Part shown: one piece after another, positions 24,896-37,229 of the stretch
How positions within the stretch are numbered: position 1 is the first letter of the stretch
Layout: each line of letters starts with the position of its first letter
Source: Atopsyche davidsoni
Lineage: Eukaryota > Arthropoda > Insecta > Trichoptera > Hydrobiosidae
Reading direction: 5' to 3'
Assembly (NCBI GenBank): GCA_022113835.1
Contig: JAILWY010000023.1
Coordinates: 8,866,001 to 8,930,000, forward strand
DNA length: 64,000 nucleotides
Translations under genes and position numbers: made by a program
Notes under the pieces: model-generated
Told to the model about the DNA's origin: nothing
Seen by the model: only the letters and a program-made list of their open reading frames with translations
The model's database searches: none

Positions 24896-25796
24896 TTAGA
24901 AAAAATATGGGTGAGCCGCATAAGGCGAGGCCGCGTGACCGACCAGAGGGCCAGCAAATGGAGAGACCACTGGACCAGCCAGAGGGGCGGCGAGCGGGGC
25001 GGCGAGCGGGGCGGAGAGCGGGGCGGAGAGCCGGGGGGCAAACGGAGCGGCAAGCGGGGCGGCGAACGGAGCGGCGAGTGGAGCGGCTAACGGAGCTGCA
25101 AATGGAGCTGCAAAAGGAGCTGCAAAAGGAGCTGCAAAAGGAGCGGCTAAAGGAGCAGCAAATCCATGTGGTGTGATCACACGGTGCGCGAAGGCGGGCA
25201 CGGGGGCGGCTACTAGCGGCGCGCTGTGAAGAAGCGGTGCAGCAGGCAGCAGCGGAGCGGCGTGAACCACGGGCGGGGGCACGAATAGGGCGGCGTTGTG
25301 ATTGCGAGTCACCACCTGAGAGCTGGTGGCCGTCACCACAGGACCACCGACGATCACTCCGGGGGCGGGGGAGCCATGGCAAGCCACGAGCATGGAAATA
25401 ACAACCACCTATAAAAAGTGTTAAGCATAATTAAAATATACTGATATTTATTATTTAGCGACAGTCAGTTTCAAAACTTTGTACCCTTTGCCAGTTTTTA
25501 TTTTCATGTAGTACGGCATTAGACTCAAAAATGATTACAGTATTAACAAACTGATTATTTAATTTAAAAAACTTTTGCATACATAATATGTGCTTCAAAA
25601 AATTTCAGCACCCTAGTTTAAAATGTTAAGTTGTATTAAATAACTGTCGAATGTGAAAATAAACACAGAATATCGTATTTAATAAGAAGGGCAAAGTCTT
25701 AAATGGTCGGTATTATTAATAGATTTAAAACAGTTATAACTGTTAAGGTATTAAGTTAAGCTAATCCAATACATAATGCATTACCAATTTGAACAT
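24896..25796 (-). CDS. Ala/Pro-rich cuticular-type protein with AAPFAAPL repeats (block B)
   Basis: Minus strand: exon 1 25796-25785 (ATG TTC AAA TTG, donor GTAATG), exon 2 25408-24896 (acceptor TTTATAG), phase 0, 376-nt intron, 174 residues. The signal peptide is MFKLVVVISMLVACHGS. Residues 27-37 read PVVTATSSQVV and are shared with the two genes at 28427 and 29971, followed by RNHNAALF. From about residue 85 the chain is a long run of FAAP and LAAP units with only small variations, ending SPYAAHPYFF. The repeats are coded by 12- to 15-bp GC-rich units, so the opposite strand and other frames are also open; these are artefacts. Its TATA box is TATAAATAG at 25879-25871. Ala/Pro-rich repeats of this kind are known in rigid insect cuticles. 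Function is inferred. Confidence 0.85.
24965..25160 (-). repeat. In-frame AAP(F/L) coding minisatellite
   Basis: GC-rich tandem units of about 12-15 bp inside the gene at 24896-25796 encode alternating FAAP and LAAP. Copy number is expected to be unstable. Confidence 0.75.
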
Positions 25797-25844
25797 TGCT
25801 GCAGTTTGGTTATGTGATTGTTATGGATGGAAACACTGGAATTG

Positions 25845-25879
25845 ACTGTGATGGTTTCGGTTTTGGTGAACTATTTATA
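25845..25879 (-). promoter_or_regulatory. Core promoter of gene 24896-25796
   Basis: TATAAATAG (25879-25871, minus strand), with CAGTC about 31 nt downstream (near 25849). Start codon about 53 nt after that. Confidence 0.6.
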
Positions 25880-25959
25880 CCAGCGTGTGGTCCAATATGT
25901 TACAAAGTTAGGGCACGTAATTGGATCGATAATCGTTACGTATTGTTAGCATCACTTTT

Positions 25960-27888
25960 ACGTAAGGCAGTGTAACATATTCAGACGTGATATATTTTTA
26001 ACGACTAAAAAATCGTCATATTACTATTCAAATGAATGCCATCTTGTATTGGTTCTTGGTTTAACCCTTGAAAGAAAAAAAAAATCATTTTGCTCAATAC
26101 TGTGATTTTGTTTATCATGAAAAACATCAAGCACAATAGTTCGTTATTATTTACACTTATCTGATTGCATGTCAATAAACTTGGCTATAATATTTTAATT
26201 TTTAACTCAGAAATGTAATTAGACATTCTATAAAGTTAATCTTACTATATTGGTATGAAATATTGTATGGATACTTTACAGCAGTTTGAAATTAGGTATT
26301 TGTTTTATATAAACTACTCATAGTGTCATTTAAAAAAAAGTTAAATTTCCTGTATGAAAAAGTTAAATATGAAATTAAAAATTGAATATAAAAGTTAAAA
26401 TGCTATTTCCTATTTCAATCATTAAATATAAAATTTTGAAATTAAAACGGTTGTTGAACATTAAATAAAGATATATTTTAGTACCACATACTTTTATATT
26501 ACCACACTACAACATGTGAATATTGCATCTGCATTTAGTCTTGTTTTGTGAAATGTTTTAAGTAATGAAGACGTCCACGAACATTTTGGGGGTCCAACCT
26601 ATTAAAATATTTCACACTCCCTTCGCGCCATAGTAATCAATCTTTAAGGAATTTAATTTTAACCATAGCGATCTAAAGACCAGGATCATCCATTGAGTAT
26701 ACGAATCAAAAGTATCAACCTGGTCAATCAAATAATTTTCAAATCATCGTCATAAAAGATATTTTCTTCTTCGGTGCCTCTCCTAAGAAGAGATTGGCAA
26801 CCTTCTCTTGATGCTGAGGCTATTCCCGGGTCTTTCTACACCGCAGTTTTATATTGGATGAAAAAGTCTGCGTATTTCTGCTGGCCTATATGATCCTTTC
26901 TTTACAAAGCTCTGACATTTAGATCTGATACTTCTTCTGCAGCGGGCTGCAGAAACAATAGCAGAAGCCCCCCCACCTCGACAAGGTACTATCAGATCAC
27001 ATTCCTCCACAATCATTCCAAGTCCACTACTCTATTACCGATTCTTTACACAAGCACAGGGTACAGAATAGTAGCCATGTACAAGCAACAGAATGTGGAG
27101 AGCGGGGAGGATACGTTAATAAAAGATTTATACAATCCGGTTTCTACCCACCAATGCGAAGCCATTTCTGAAAAGCTATTTCTGTTATTGATGATAAATA
27201 CTACGAGAAATATTTTTAAATAATTGTTAAAGGTGTACTCTACTGTTATGGTAATATAATAGAAATATATTACATCTGCATTAAAATTTAATTAAACGTT
27301 GAAATAAAATTTAGCATGCATATTGTAAAAATCATTACCATAAGTAATCTTTTTAATGTTCGAGACTTTTGAGGTTCAAGAAAATTTTAAATTCGAAATA
27401 ATAATACCAAGATTTTACGTAGTATCTGTACTTCATTTTTAAGCAATAATTGGTAAGTAATTAAATGGAAATAATTATTATATTCCCCCAAGTTCAATTT
27501 CATTGGCATCATCGAAATATTTTTGTGAACTCCTCATACGACGGGGGTTCTTTCTGGAAGTTTTCAAAGTATTTCTCCTCTGTATCATTTTTTAAATTAT
27601 ATTTGATAAAAAAGTAGTGAATTATGTGATTATATTTATGTAGTGTATTTATTTAAATGTGAAGACTTTTATACAAAACTGTACAAAATAAGTTCTTATC
27701 TTAATGCAAATAATTGCATTAAGATAAACATATCTGCCAATCCTAATTTACTTTTTTAATTCGTAATTACCATAACTACATGTTAACGGTTGTCGAATTT
27801 ATTTTAATGTGTATTAATTTATGTATAATAAAGAAAATCATAACTGTTATAATATAGTGTATCTTTTCTCAAATTGTTTTTTTTTAAT
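25960..27888. other. Intergenic region with an unexplained GC-richer part
   Basis: AT-rich to about 26560. From about 26560 to 27150 the sequence is more balanced and contains runs such as a C8 stretch near 26969, but no long frame or recognisable element. A perfect 14-bp stem hairpin lies at 27696-27727. Confidence 0.45.
27696..27727. repeat. Perfect 14-bp inverted repeat
   Basis: TTATCTTAATGCAA (27696-27709) and TTGCATTAAGATAA (27714-27727) are exact reverse complements with a 4-nt loop. The centre contains ATGCAAAT, an octamer-like (POU) sequence. No gene is close. Confidence 0.7.
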
Positions 27889-28280
27889 TGATAATGATTA
27901 AGTACATTTTTTCAAATATTTTAAATTGATCGAAGAAACTCATAGAAAAATATCATCGTGATTTGTGTGGGATTTGAAACCCACATCCCCAAGCTTACAT
28001 GGCCGGTATATTACCAATTGAGCCAACGAATCACTAGTACTAGGCAATAATTTTTAACAATCATATCCTATAAATCTAACAACGTACTTATTATGCCAAT
28101 TAAATATTGCAATGCACCAGCCATGTAAGCTTGGGGATGTGGGTTTGAATCCCACACAAATCAAGATGATATTTTTCTAAAAGTTTCTTTGATCAATTTT
28201 CAATATTTGAAAAAATGTACTTAATCATTATCACCTGTATAGGTAAAATCGTACTTCCTGTGAGACGGTCTTCACAAAAA
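27889..28280. mobile_element. Foldback dimer of a tRNA-derived SINE
   Basis: Left arm 27889-28007 and right arm 28116-28233 are imperfect reverse complements of about 118 bp, both carrying the same unit: TGATAATGATTAAGTACATT at the outer end, then a GATTTGTGTGGGAT tRNA-like part. The loop of about 108 bp holds the 5' half of a tRNA-like sequence. After the right arm comes the tail CCTGTATAGGTAAAATCGTA...GACGGTCTTCAC, which also follows the foldback element at 41047-41205. The structure is two copies of one SINE joined head to head, with the right copy 5'-truncated. Confidence 0.7.
27960..28032 (-). other. tRNA-like head of the SINE (not a functional tRNA)
   Basis: Minus strand, 73 nt: GATTCGT pairs with ACAAATC as an acceptor stem with one mismatch; TGGCTCAATTGG fits the A box; GTGGG/CCCAC forms a T stem. 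The D stem is degenerate, the anticodon stem has a mismatch, and the T loop carries one extra base (TTTCAAAT). The triplet at the anticodon position is TGT. The decay and the attached family tail argue for a SINE head rather than a tRNA gene. Confidence 0.6.
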
Positions 28281-28426
28281 ATCAATAATATGTTTTTTTT
28301 TTTAAATAGAAGTTTTTTATTCAATAGTGTAGGAAACAGGTTAAGAAAAAAATGAATAAAATTCAGATAAATAATATTTATTTGCCAATATCAGCCAGAA
28401 TCATGTTTTATTTTATAAACTTTTAT

Positions 28427-28939
28427 TTAATAGTAATATGGGTAGGCAGAGTAGGGTGAGGCGTATCCGAAGGGTGCGGCGTGCAGCAGAGGCGCGGAAG
28501 CATGGAACACCGGGGCGGGGGCGGCGTGCAGGAGAGGGGCGGGGGCGGCATGCAGCAGAGGGGCTGCTGCAATCACGGGAGCCACTGGAGCCAAGGCCAG
28601 GGCGGCGTTGTGTGTTTGAGCCACCACTTGGGAGCTCGTGGCCGTCACCACCGGGGCGCCCACAAACACTCCAGGGGCAGCCTGGCACGCCACCAGCATC
28701 GAAACGAACATCACCTAAGAAAAAAAATGCTAAGTAAGCAAACAGATACAATAACAGCTGGAAATATAATATACTAAAAATATTTGAATACGAGTTTTCA
28801 TGATATATATTTTAACAGATTTTTTCATCGAATCACAAAATATTGTTCGATCTCAACATAAGAATTTCACAATCCGACGTGTTTTTTATATCTGAATGGC
28901 ATTGACGGCATTTGCAGAAGAACTTACAATTTTGAACAT
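28427..28939 (-). CDS. Cuticular-type protein, left member of an identical divergent pair (block B)
   Basis: Minus strand: exon 1 28939-28928 (ATG TTC AAA ATT, donor GTAAGT), exon 2 28714-28427 (acceptor TTCTTAG), phase 0, 213-nt intron, 99 residues. Signal peptide MFKIVMFVSMLVACQA; residues 25-35 are PVVTATSSQVV; then HNAALALAPVAPV, three LLHAAP-type units, and a Tyr-rich end SPYSAYPYYY. The encoded protein is identical to that of the gene at 29971-30445 in the opposite orientation, although introns, leaders and 3' flanks differ. AATAAA is at 28412-28407 on the minus strand. Block B membership is clear from the shared motif with 24896-25796. Role as a cuticle structural protein is inferred. 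Confidence 0.87.
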
Positions 28940-28980
28940 GTTTAGAGGGAGTGGTTGCTTCTGCCTTAGCTTGACAAAAC

Positions 28981-29014
28981 TTAATGATCTCGGGACCGTT
29001 CCTTGGTATTTATA
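28981..29014 (-). promoter_or_regulatory. Core promoter of gene 28427-28939
   Basis: TATAAATA (29014-29007, minus strand) with CATTAA 28 nt downstream (28986-28981). GC-rich sequence lies upstream at 29020-29115. About 880 bp separate this TATA box from that of the divergent neighbour. Confidence 0.65.
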
Positions 29015-29115
29015 CTTCTCGCTACCACCGCCGATCTTCCGTTTCGTCATGCGGCGTGTCGTCCTCCGGTGACCCACAAATTGGTTCCAATAAGCAAGCG
29101 ATCCGCATGCGCCTA

Positions 29116-29894
29116 CTTTGTATGGAGGGTTTCGCCTGATACTCGTGTCATTAGAAGATATCGAAAGTTCTAAACGTCTTTCATTAATTATTCATTTCTG
29201 TGGTTAGTTTTGAGTTTTGTCCAGTAATATTGAGATCAAACTTTTTGTACATGCCCAAAGTGTGGATGTGTCTACATTTTTAAATGGTTTTATTATATAT
29301 TTAACTTTTGCTCGCTTAATAGAAGGGAATAGAAATGTCAATTTCGACAGTTTTAAATACTTACTAATTACAGCACAATATTTTTATTTGCTATATTTTA
29401 TTAGACCTAGAGCCTTTTGATATATAGCTCATTTCCAAACATATAAATTATGTGATTATGGAAATATGTAATCACCTAGCAAGATAAAAAACTAAAATTT
29501 GATTTTTATCTCTAAAAATTTAGTATGGTATCAAAATTAATATGAGTATAATATAAATTTTATTTTTAGTCATTTTGGATTATTAAATGTACAGAGATAT
29601 TAACAGGCAATTAGTTTCTTATAACCTGATTGAGTTATTTTTTTATTACTATCGTTTTTAAAATATTTAATTTAATACTCTTGAATTTATTATTTTTGAC
29701 ACGTAAAACAAGTATAAAACTTAACGAATCGTGATATTACAATCAACAAATGAATAGTATATTTTTGTCTATTTTATTTCTTCATAACATCACGTGAATT
29801 TTAAATAAAAACCCGCGATGTTGTTTAATATATGCATGCATGTCACTTGAACGTTTCTTGTAAATTTGGTAATGCTTTGGCACCGACGCAGGAG
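29116..29894. other. AT-rich region between divergent promoters
   Basis: Separates the two identical divergent genes. No exon or repeat is visible; if the pair is co-regulated, shared enhancers would be expected here or just outside. Confidence 0.45.
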
Positions 29895-29931
29895 TATAAA
29901 AGAGGTCGGTGATCTCTCAAACAGACATTCA
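29895..29931 (+). promoter_or_regulatory. Core promoter of gene 29971-30445
   Basis: TATAAAAG at 29895-29902 with ACATTCA (CATTCA at 29926-29931) 31 nt downstream; start codon 45 nt after the initiator. Confidence 0.72.
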
Positions 29932-29970
29932 ATCTTTAATCCCAGGAAAGATAACAACAAATTCTCAAAA

Positions 29971-30445
29971 ATGTTCAAAATCGTAAGCAACAGTAAAATT
30001 TTACAAAACTATGCATACAGAAAAAAATACTTTTAATTAAAACTAGACAAGGCTTTAAAAATTGGTTACATATGTGGTTAAAATATACAAAGCTTATAAA
30101 AAAATTATATTATTATTAAAAAAATATATTAATTATTACAAAAAATATTTTTCTTAGGTGATGTTCGTTTCGATGCTGGTGGCGTGCCAGGCTGCCCCCG
30201 GAGTGTTTGTGGGCGCCCCGGTGGTGACGGCCACGAGCTCCCAAGTGGTGGCTCAAACACACAACGCCGCCCTGGCCTTGGCTCCAGTGGCTCCCGTGAT
30301 TGCAGCAGCCCCTCTGCTGCATGCCGCCCCCGCCCCTCTCCTGCACGCCGCCCCCGCCCCGGTGTTCCATGCTTCCGCGCCTCTGCTGCACGCCGCACCC
30401 TTCGGATACGCCTCACCCTACTCCGCCTACCCTTATTATTACTAA
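29971..30445 (+). CDS. Cuticular-type protein, right member of an identical divergent pair (block B)
   Basis: Exons 29971-29982 (ATG TTC AAA ATC, donor GTAAGC) and 30158-30445 (acceptor TTCTTAG), phase 0, 175-nt intron, 99 residues. The protein is identical to that of 28427-28939. In the second exon I see only about five differences between the two copies, all synonymous, four of them in the last 20 or so bases, whereas introns and flanks do not align by eye. That pattern fits recent gene conversion of exon 2 or strong selection on an otherwise old duplicate. The promoter is different: TATAAAAG with CATTCA here, TATAAATA with CATTAA in the partner. AATAAA at 30476-30481. Confidence 0.88.
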
Positions 30446-30481
30446 ATCTGTAAAATGACTACATATACTCATGAAAATAAA

Positions 30482-31245
30482 TATTATTTATGAATATATC
30501 AACTGCTTCTAATTTAACAACAAACCCTTTTTTCTCATACAAGAACTATATCACAAAATAAATGCAAAAATCACACATGACTTTTGAAATCTGAAAACAC
30601 AGTTCACCTCAGACTGTTGATTATAATTATATCAAATGATTTTGAATAATATTATAATTTTAATATGCTACTGTATGGTAAATGTTTAAATAGGTTATTA
30701 TTCTGGATAAGCTACAAAACGATCAGGCCCAGAAGCCGCAAAAGCTGAAGGTTGTGGGTTTGAAATCCACCTCAGCCTCCTTGGAATTGTCAAGGACCCT
30801 TTCTTGTTATTCTATATGTGTACAGTACCCTTGTAAAATATTGCTAAAATACCAAACCCGCACTCCCTTTATAAAATAGATGTATGATAAATATTAAGAA
30901 TTCTAAAAAATAATATATGTTCACATTTTTACAATGTCTTTCTATAATAATATTTGAAAACCATTTTTGGTTAATACTAGATATATTTAATCGTCGCACA
31001 GAGAATTAAGTTCTGCAATACTGATAAATTCTTAAACGTTTGGTAAATAATTAATATAAATGTCACCGGCTTTTACAAAATACGTGCAATCCTTTAACAT
31101 GGAACATGTGACATGCTCGACACAAGCCAAGCAAACAAACTTCGTGTTACTAAGTTATTATATAACTGGTGACAATAACTCTAGGCCTGTCAGTTATACG
31201 AGCAACATTGCACGTTCGGTTGTATAACTAACGTCCTACCGACAC
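30482..31245. other. Intergenic region with a decayed tRNA-like piece
   Basis: Mostly AT-rich. At about 30735-30780, GTGGGTTTGAAATCCACCTC resembles a tRNA T arm with B box and may be the 3' half of another tRNA-derived repeat; no A box is visible. No gene supported. Confidence 0.4.
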
Positions 31246-31282
31246 TATAAAAGATGAGTAACATTGAATTTCAAGTACACTT
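31246..31282 (+). promoter_or_regulatory. Core promoter of gene 31347-32174
   Basis: TATAAAAG at 31246-31253; start expected near 31277 in TACACTTG. The 5' leader is longer (about 70 nt) than in blocks A and B. Confidence 0.6.
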
Positions 31283-31346
31283 GACGTGAAACCTCCTCGC
31301 GCGTATAAGCTTTGCGTTAGATTTCATTTGCAACGAAATTTTCAGT

Positions 31347-32174
31347 ATGGCGGCTCTAAATAAGGTATACTTAGTTACTTTATGTTTTAAAAAAATAATA
31401 CTATTAACAATACCTTTTTTGAGTTTTGTAAATTAAAAATATTCTAAGAAATTAAAAATAGTTTTAATTATTCATGGCATAGCAAATGTACTTTTAAATT
31501 TTATTTTACAGCTTTACTTCATTATGGGCGTCATACTGGTGACTACACAGGCATCGGTTGTTCCTTCACCGTACATCCAAACGCTTCCATTCACTCCAGC
31601 GATTAATCCATATATTTTACCTCTGCAACCAAGAAGCATAGCAGTAACTCCGGTCGCGAGCGTCGCTCCCAGCTATCCTCACCTGATAGCAAACGGGGCG
31701 GTTCCTGCAGCGACTTCGTTCGCTCCCGGACCGGCCTTCACATCGGCAGTCACCCCCGCCATACCTGCACTCGCCCCGGGGCTGCCGGGATTCGCCCAGA
31801 CATTTCCAGCGTTTGGCCCAGGGTTTGCGGCAGCTCTACCAGCAATCGCTCAAATTGGACCAGCGATTGCGCCAGCACTACCGGCCATTATCCCAGCTTT
31901 GCAAGCTGTGGCACCGCTTCTGCCCAGAGTCTCACCCGTGAGACACCCGTTGCCGGCGTTCGCCCCGCCGGTTGTTCCTGCCCAGATAGCGTACAAGCAC
32001 GTCGTCCCGTACAATGTCCCTCCGTTCACGAGTCAACTGTACACTTATAGAAAGTACATATCAGCGCCGATCGCCGCTCCTTTTGTCGCGGCTCCGGCGC
32101 CTATTTTTGGAGCTCCCGCAGTGAAGCCGTATTTACTCCCTCAAGCTCTGCCGGCGTTTACTGCCTGGAAGTAA
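31347..32174 (+). CDS. Ala/Pro-rich secreted protein with PPFTSQ motif (block C)
   Basis: Exons 31347-31364 (six codons, MAALNK, donor GTATAC) and 31512-32174 (acceptor TTTACAG), phase 0, 147-nt intron, 226 residues. Signal peptide MAALNKLYFIMGVILVTTQA. The middle is Ala/Pro/Phe/Ile-rich with units such as PAIAPALPAI. Near residue 174, NVPPFTSQLYTYRKY matches the NIPPFASQVSVVNRAL of the two genes at 32735 and 36497. The sequence is less repetitive and less biased at third positions than the other genes, and its C-terminus ends AFTAWK. AATAAA at 32233-32238. It is the most diverged member of block C. The function of the PPFxSQ segment is unknown to me. Confidence 0.84.
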
Positions 32175-32238
32175 AGCCTTTATGAACTAAAGTTTCTGTG
32201 ATATTACAAACTGTACCTCTACTATACATACAAATAAA

Positions 32239-32660
32239 TAATATGTCAATATATTTCAATGACTTTTAATATGGCTTATGCTGTTTTATCAATAGATATC
32301 AAAATTTTAATAAAAAATTGTAAATTATTTGTTGAGATTGAAACTCATTTCAATAAATAAAATCCCGTTTCACGTAACAAGATGAAGAAATCAAAAGTTT
32401 ATTGTAGTATACATGGTTCTAGACGTTGGAAATATTTTAACGAAATGAAAAACGTCATTGTATCATGAAGATCAAAAAAAATTGATGTATACATATAAAT
32501 TTTTGTTGAAAATTCATGATTTAATTTTTTTGAAAGTTAAAAAACTTTTTCTACAAAGGGTTTCATAAAAATCCCTAAAAGTTTATAGAAATGAATATTT
32601 AATATCATTCATAAAGGTATTATAGTGTAATTAAATTTAAAAAATGCTTTACCAATAATA
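32239..32660. other. AT-rich spacer between convergent genes
   Basis: Between the polyadenylation signals of two convergent block C genes. Nothing else is visible. Confidence 0.5.
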
Positions 32661-32734
32661 TTTATTTATAACAGGTCACATAAACAAATTACATATTTAT
32701 AACAAGGTCAGTCAATAGTTATCATCCAAATATC

Positions 32735-33628
32735 TCAGTTCGTTTGTTGACCGGAGGTTTCTTCTGAATCTCCGATTGAAGCCGCGTCGTTTCCTTCGTC
32801 AGCACTCGGGGAAACCTCCGTGGAGTCTCCTTCAGTTTCATCGGAGTTCGGAGTCCTGCCGATGATGACTGCATCGGAGGAGTCTTCCTGGGAAACTTCA
32901 GTTGGGACATCAGCTGGCACGTTGGCAGTGGGGAAGATAGCGCGAGTCTCGAGAGCTGGGCCGGCAACCGGACCAACTGGGAAGACAGCAGGACCGGCAG
33001 CGGCCAGAGGCAGCGGAGCAGCGGCCAGAGGCAGTGGAGCAGCGGCGACTGGCAGAGGACCGGCAGCCAACGGAGCAGCGTTCAAAGCAAAGGTTGATGG
33101 GTATGCAAAGGGCGCGATGGGAGACCTGAGGTATGGCAGAGATGGCAATACTGGAGCAGCAGCATAAGGAAGGGCAGATCTCAAAAGAGCCGGAGATGAA
33201 AGATAAGGAGCAACAAAAGGAGCGGGAAGTGGAGCTGTTATATAAGAAGATAAAGCCCTGTTGACGATGCTAACTTGGCTAGCAAAGGGAGGGATGTTTT
33301 GAGGAATTCCATGAGCATATCCCACAGAGTATGGAGAAACAACAGGAACTTGAGGAACAAAAGGTAAAGTTGCTCTGGCTAGAAGTGGTGCAGGAGCAAA
33401 CGCTGGTGAAGCCAACAATGGCGCTGGAAGTAGCGACTTGGCCAATAATGGAGCAGGCGCGAAAAGAGGAGCTGGAGCCAATAATCCTGCATCGGCACTG
33501 ACCGCAGCCAGGAACAAACATGCGATCTGAAAAAAAATATTAGTTAATCTATTTATTTTTCCATTATTTTGATAGTTTATTTACTCAACTATATTTTTAA
33601 AAAAACTTACAAATTCAACAAAAACCAT
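32735..33628 (-). CDS. Ala/Pro-rich secreted protein with PPFASQ motif and acidic tail (block C)
   Basis: Minus strand: exon 1 33628-33611 (six codons, MVFVEF, donor GTAAGT), exon 2 33526-32735 (acceptor TTTTCAG), phase 0, 84-nt intron, 269 residues. Signal peptide to about Ala19. Residues 23-60 are APLLA units; 80-98 are IPQNIPPFASQVSIVNRAL; 160-190 are LPLAAAP units. The last 71 residues (199-269) are quite different: 17 Asp or Glu against two Arg, many Ser, Thr and Gly, no Tyr. This acidic tail is found in no other gene here. It could bind mineral, cations or basic proteins, or come from extension into formerly non-coding sequence; I cannot tell. AATAAA at 32666-32661. TATA box and CATTCA initiator are present. 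Confidence 0.86.
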
Positions 33629-33670
33629 TTTGCTAGATTTTGTTCTACTCTTCCTTTGGAGGATTAGCTG

Positions 33671-33710
33671 TGAATGGTATGCTTTAAGCTTGTGTTGTTT
33701 ACTTTTTATA
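33671..33710 (-). promoter_or_regulatory. Core promoter of gene 32735-33628
   Basis: TATAAAAAG (33710-33702, minus strand) and CATTCA (33676-33671) 34 nt downstream; start codon 43 nt further. Confidence 0.68.
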
Positions 33711-33779
33711 GCGACGCACATCTGCCGAATTGAGTACTTTGCATTTAGTCCCATATCGAAATGCACAATTATCATGTGT

Positions 33780-36450
<2,671 letters not shown>

Positions 36451-36496
36451 TATATTTATTTTTTATTATCTTAAAAATAATCAAAAAACATGTAAT

Positions 36497-37139
36497 TTAT
36501 TTAATCAGAGTTGGAGCTGGAGCTACAGCAAGCGGTGCGGCAACAGGGGCGGCCAAAGGAGCGGCAACTTGAGCGGCAAGGGGAGCGGCCAGCGGCGCGG
36601 CTAGCGGAGCGGCTAAAGGGGCGGCCAGAGGAGCGGCAATGGCACCCTGCAGCAGCGGAGCTCCTCCGAAAATGGAGGCGGTGTATCCCAGAGGAGAAGC
36701 ATAGTATGGAGACGCCAAGTAAGGCGAGGCAGCTATGTACGGGCTGGCGAAAGGCGCCGCGACGTATCCGGAGAGGGCGCGGTTGACAACGCTAACTTGG
36801 CTTGCGAAGGGTGGAATATTTTGAGGGATAGCGCCAGCATAGCCGATGGCAGCGGAGGCAATCAGGGGTGCAGCTGGAGCGAATAAGGGGGCTGCTGGAG
36901 CTATCAGAGGAGCGGAGTGGGCTACGACGGGGACTGACTCCGCCACGGCATGGATGGAACGGGCTGGAAATGATGCCACAACGGGAGCTGCTGAGAGAAT
37001 ACCGGCTTGAGCCCTGGCGACAGCCACAATCAGGAAAGATGCAAACTGAAAAAAAAAGTATTAAAAAATATTAAGTTTTTATAATATTCATAATATAAAT
37101 TATAAAATAAATATTTTTTACCAGCTTCATGGCGGCCAT
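36497..37139 (-). CDS. Ala/Pro-rich secreted protein with PPFASQ motif and LAAP repeats (block C)
   Basis: Minus strand: exon 1 37139-37122 (six codons, MAAMKL, donor GTAAAA), exon 2 37045-36497 (acceptor TTTTCAG), phase 0, 76-nt intron, 188 residues. An internal ATG at codon 4 would give MKL and is the alternative start. Signal peptide to about Ala20. Residues 44-72 are APLIAPAAPLFAP-type units; 79-97 are IPQNIPPFASQVSVVNRAL, nearly identical to the gene at 32735-33628; a Tyr-rich segment SPYLASPYYASPLGY follows; the C-terminal 50 residues are LAAP repeats. It lacks the acidic tail of its neighbour. AATAAA at 36460-36455. Confidence 0.86.
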
Positions 37140-37194
37140 TTCTGTTTCTATGTGGTAGATAAAACTACTCTTCGAATTACTGGATGAAAGTGTT

Positions 37195-37226
37195 ATGCCT
37201 TAATGGAGCGGCGGTCGGTTTTTATA
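37195..37226 (-). promoter_or_regulatory. Core promoter of gene 36497-37139
   Basis: TATAAAAAC (37226-37218, minus strand); the expected start region near 37196 reads GCATAAC, a weak initiator. Confidence 0.55.
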
Positions 37227-37229
37227 CTT

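Noticed and set aside
24862..25382. Long open frames on both strands over the Ala/Pro-rich exons (also at 1654-2106, 12628-13003, 28413-28777, 30116-30453, 42406-42821, 61741-62415)
   Set aside because: GC-rich repeats with few stop triplets keep all frames open. The chosen frame has a signal peptide, splice sites and promoter in register; the others yield Arg/Pro/Gly-rich text with none of these.
27960..28032. Functional tRNA gene
   Set aside because: D stem does not pair, T loop has an extra base, and the same sequence with tail recurs elsewhere; this is a SINE head.
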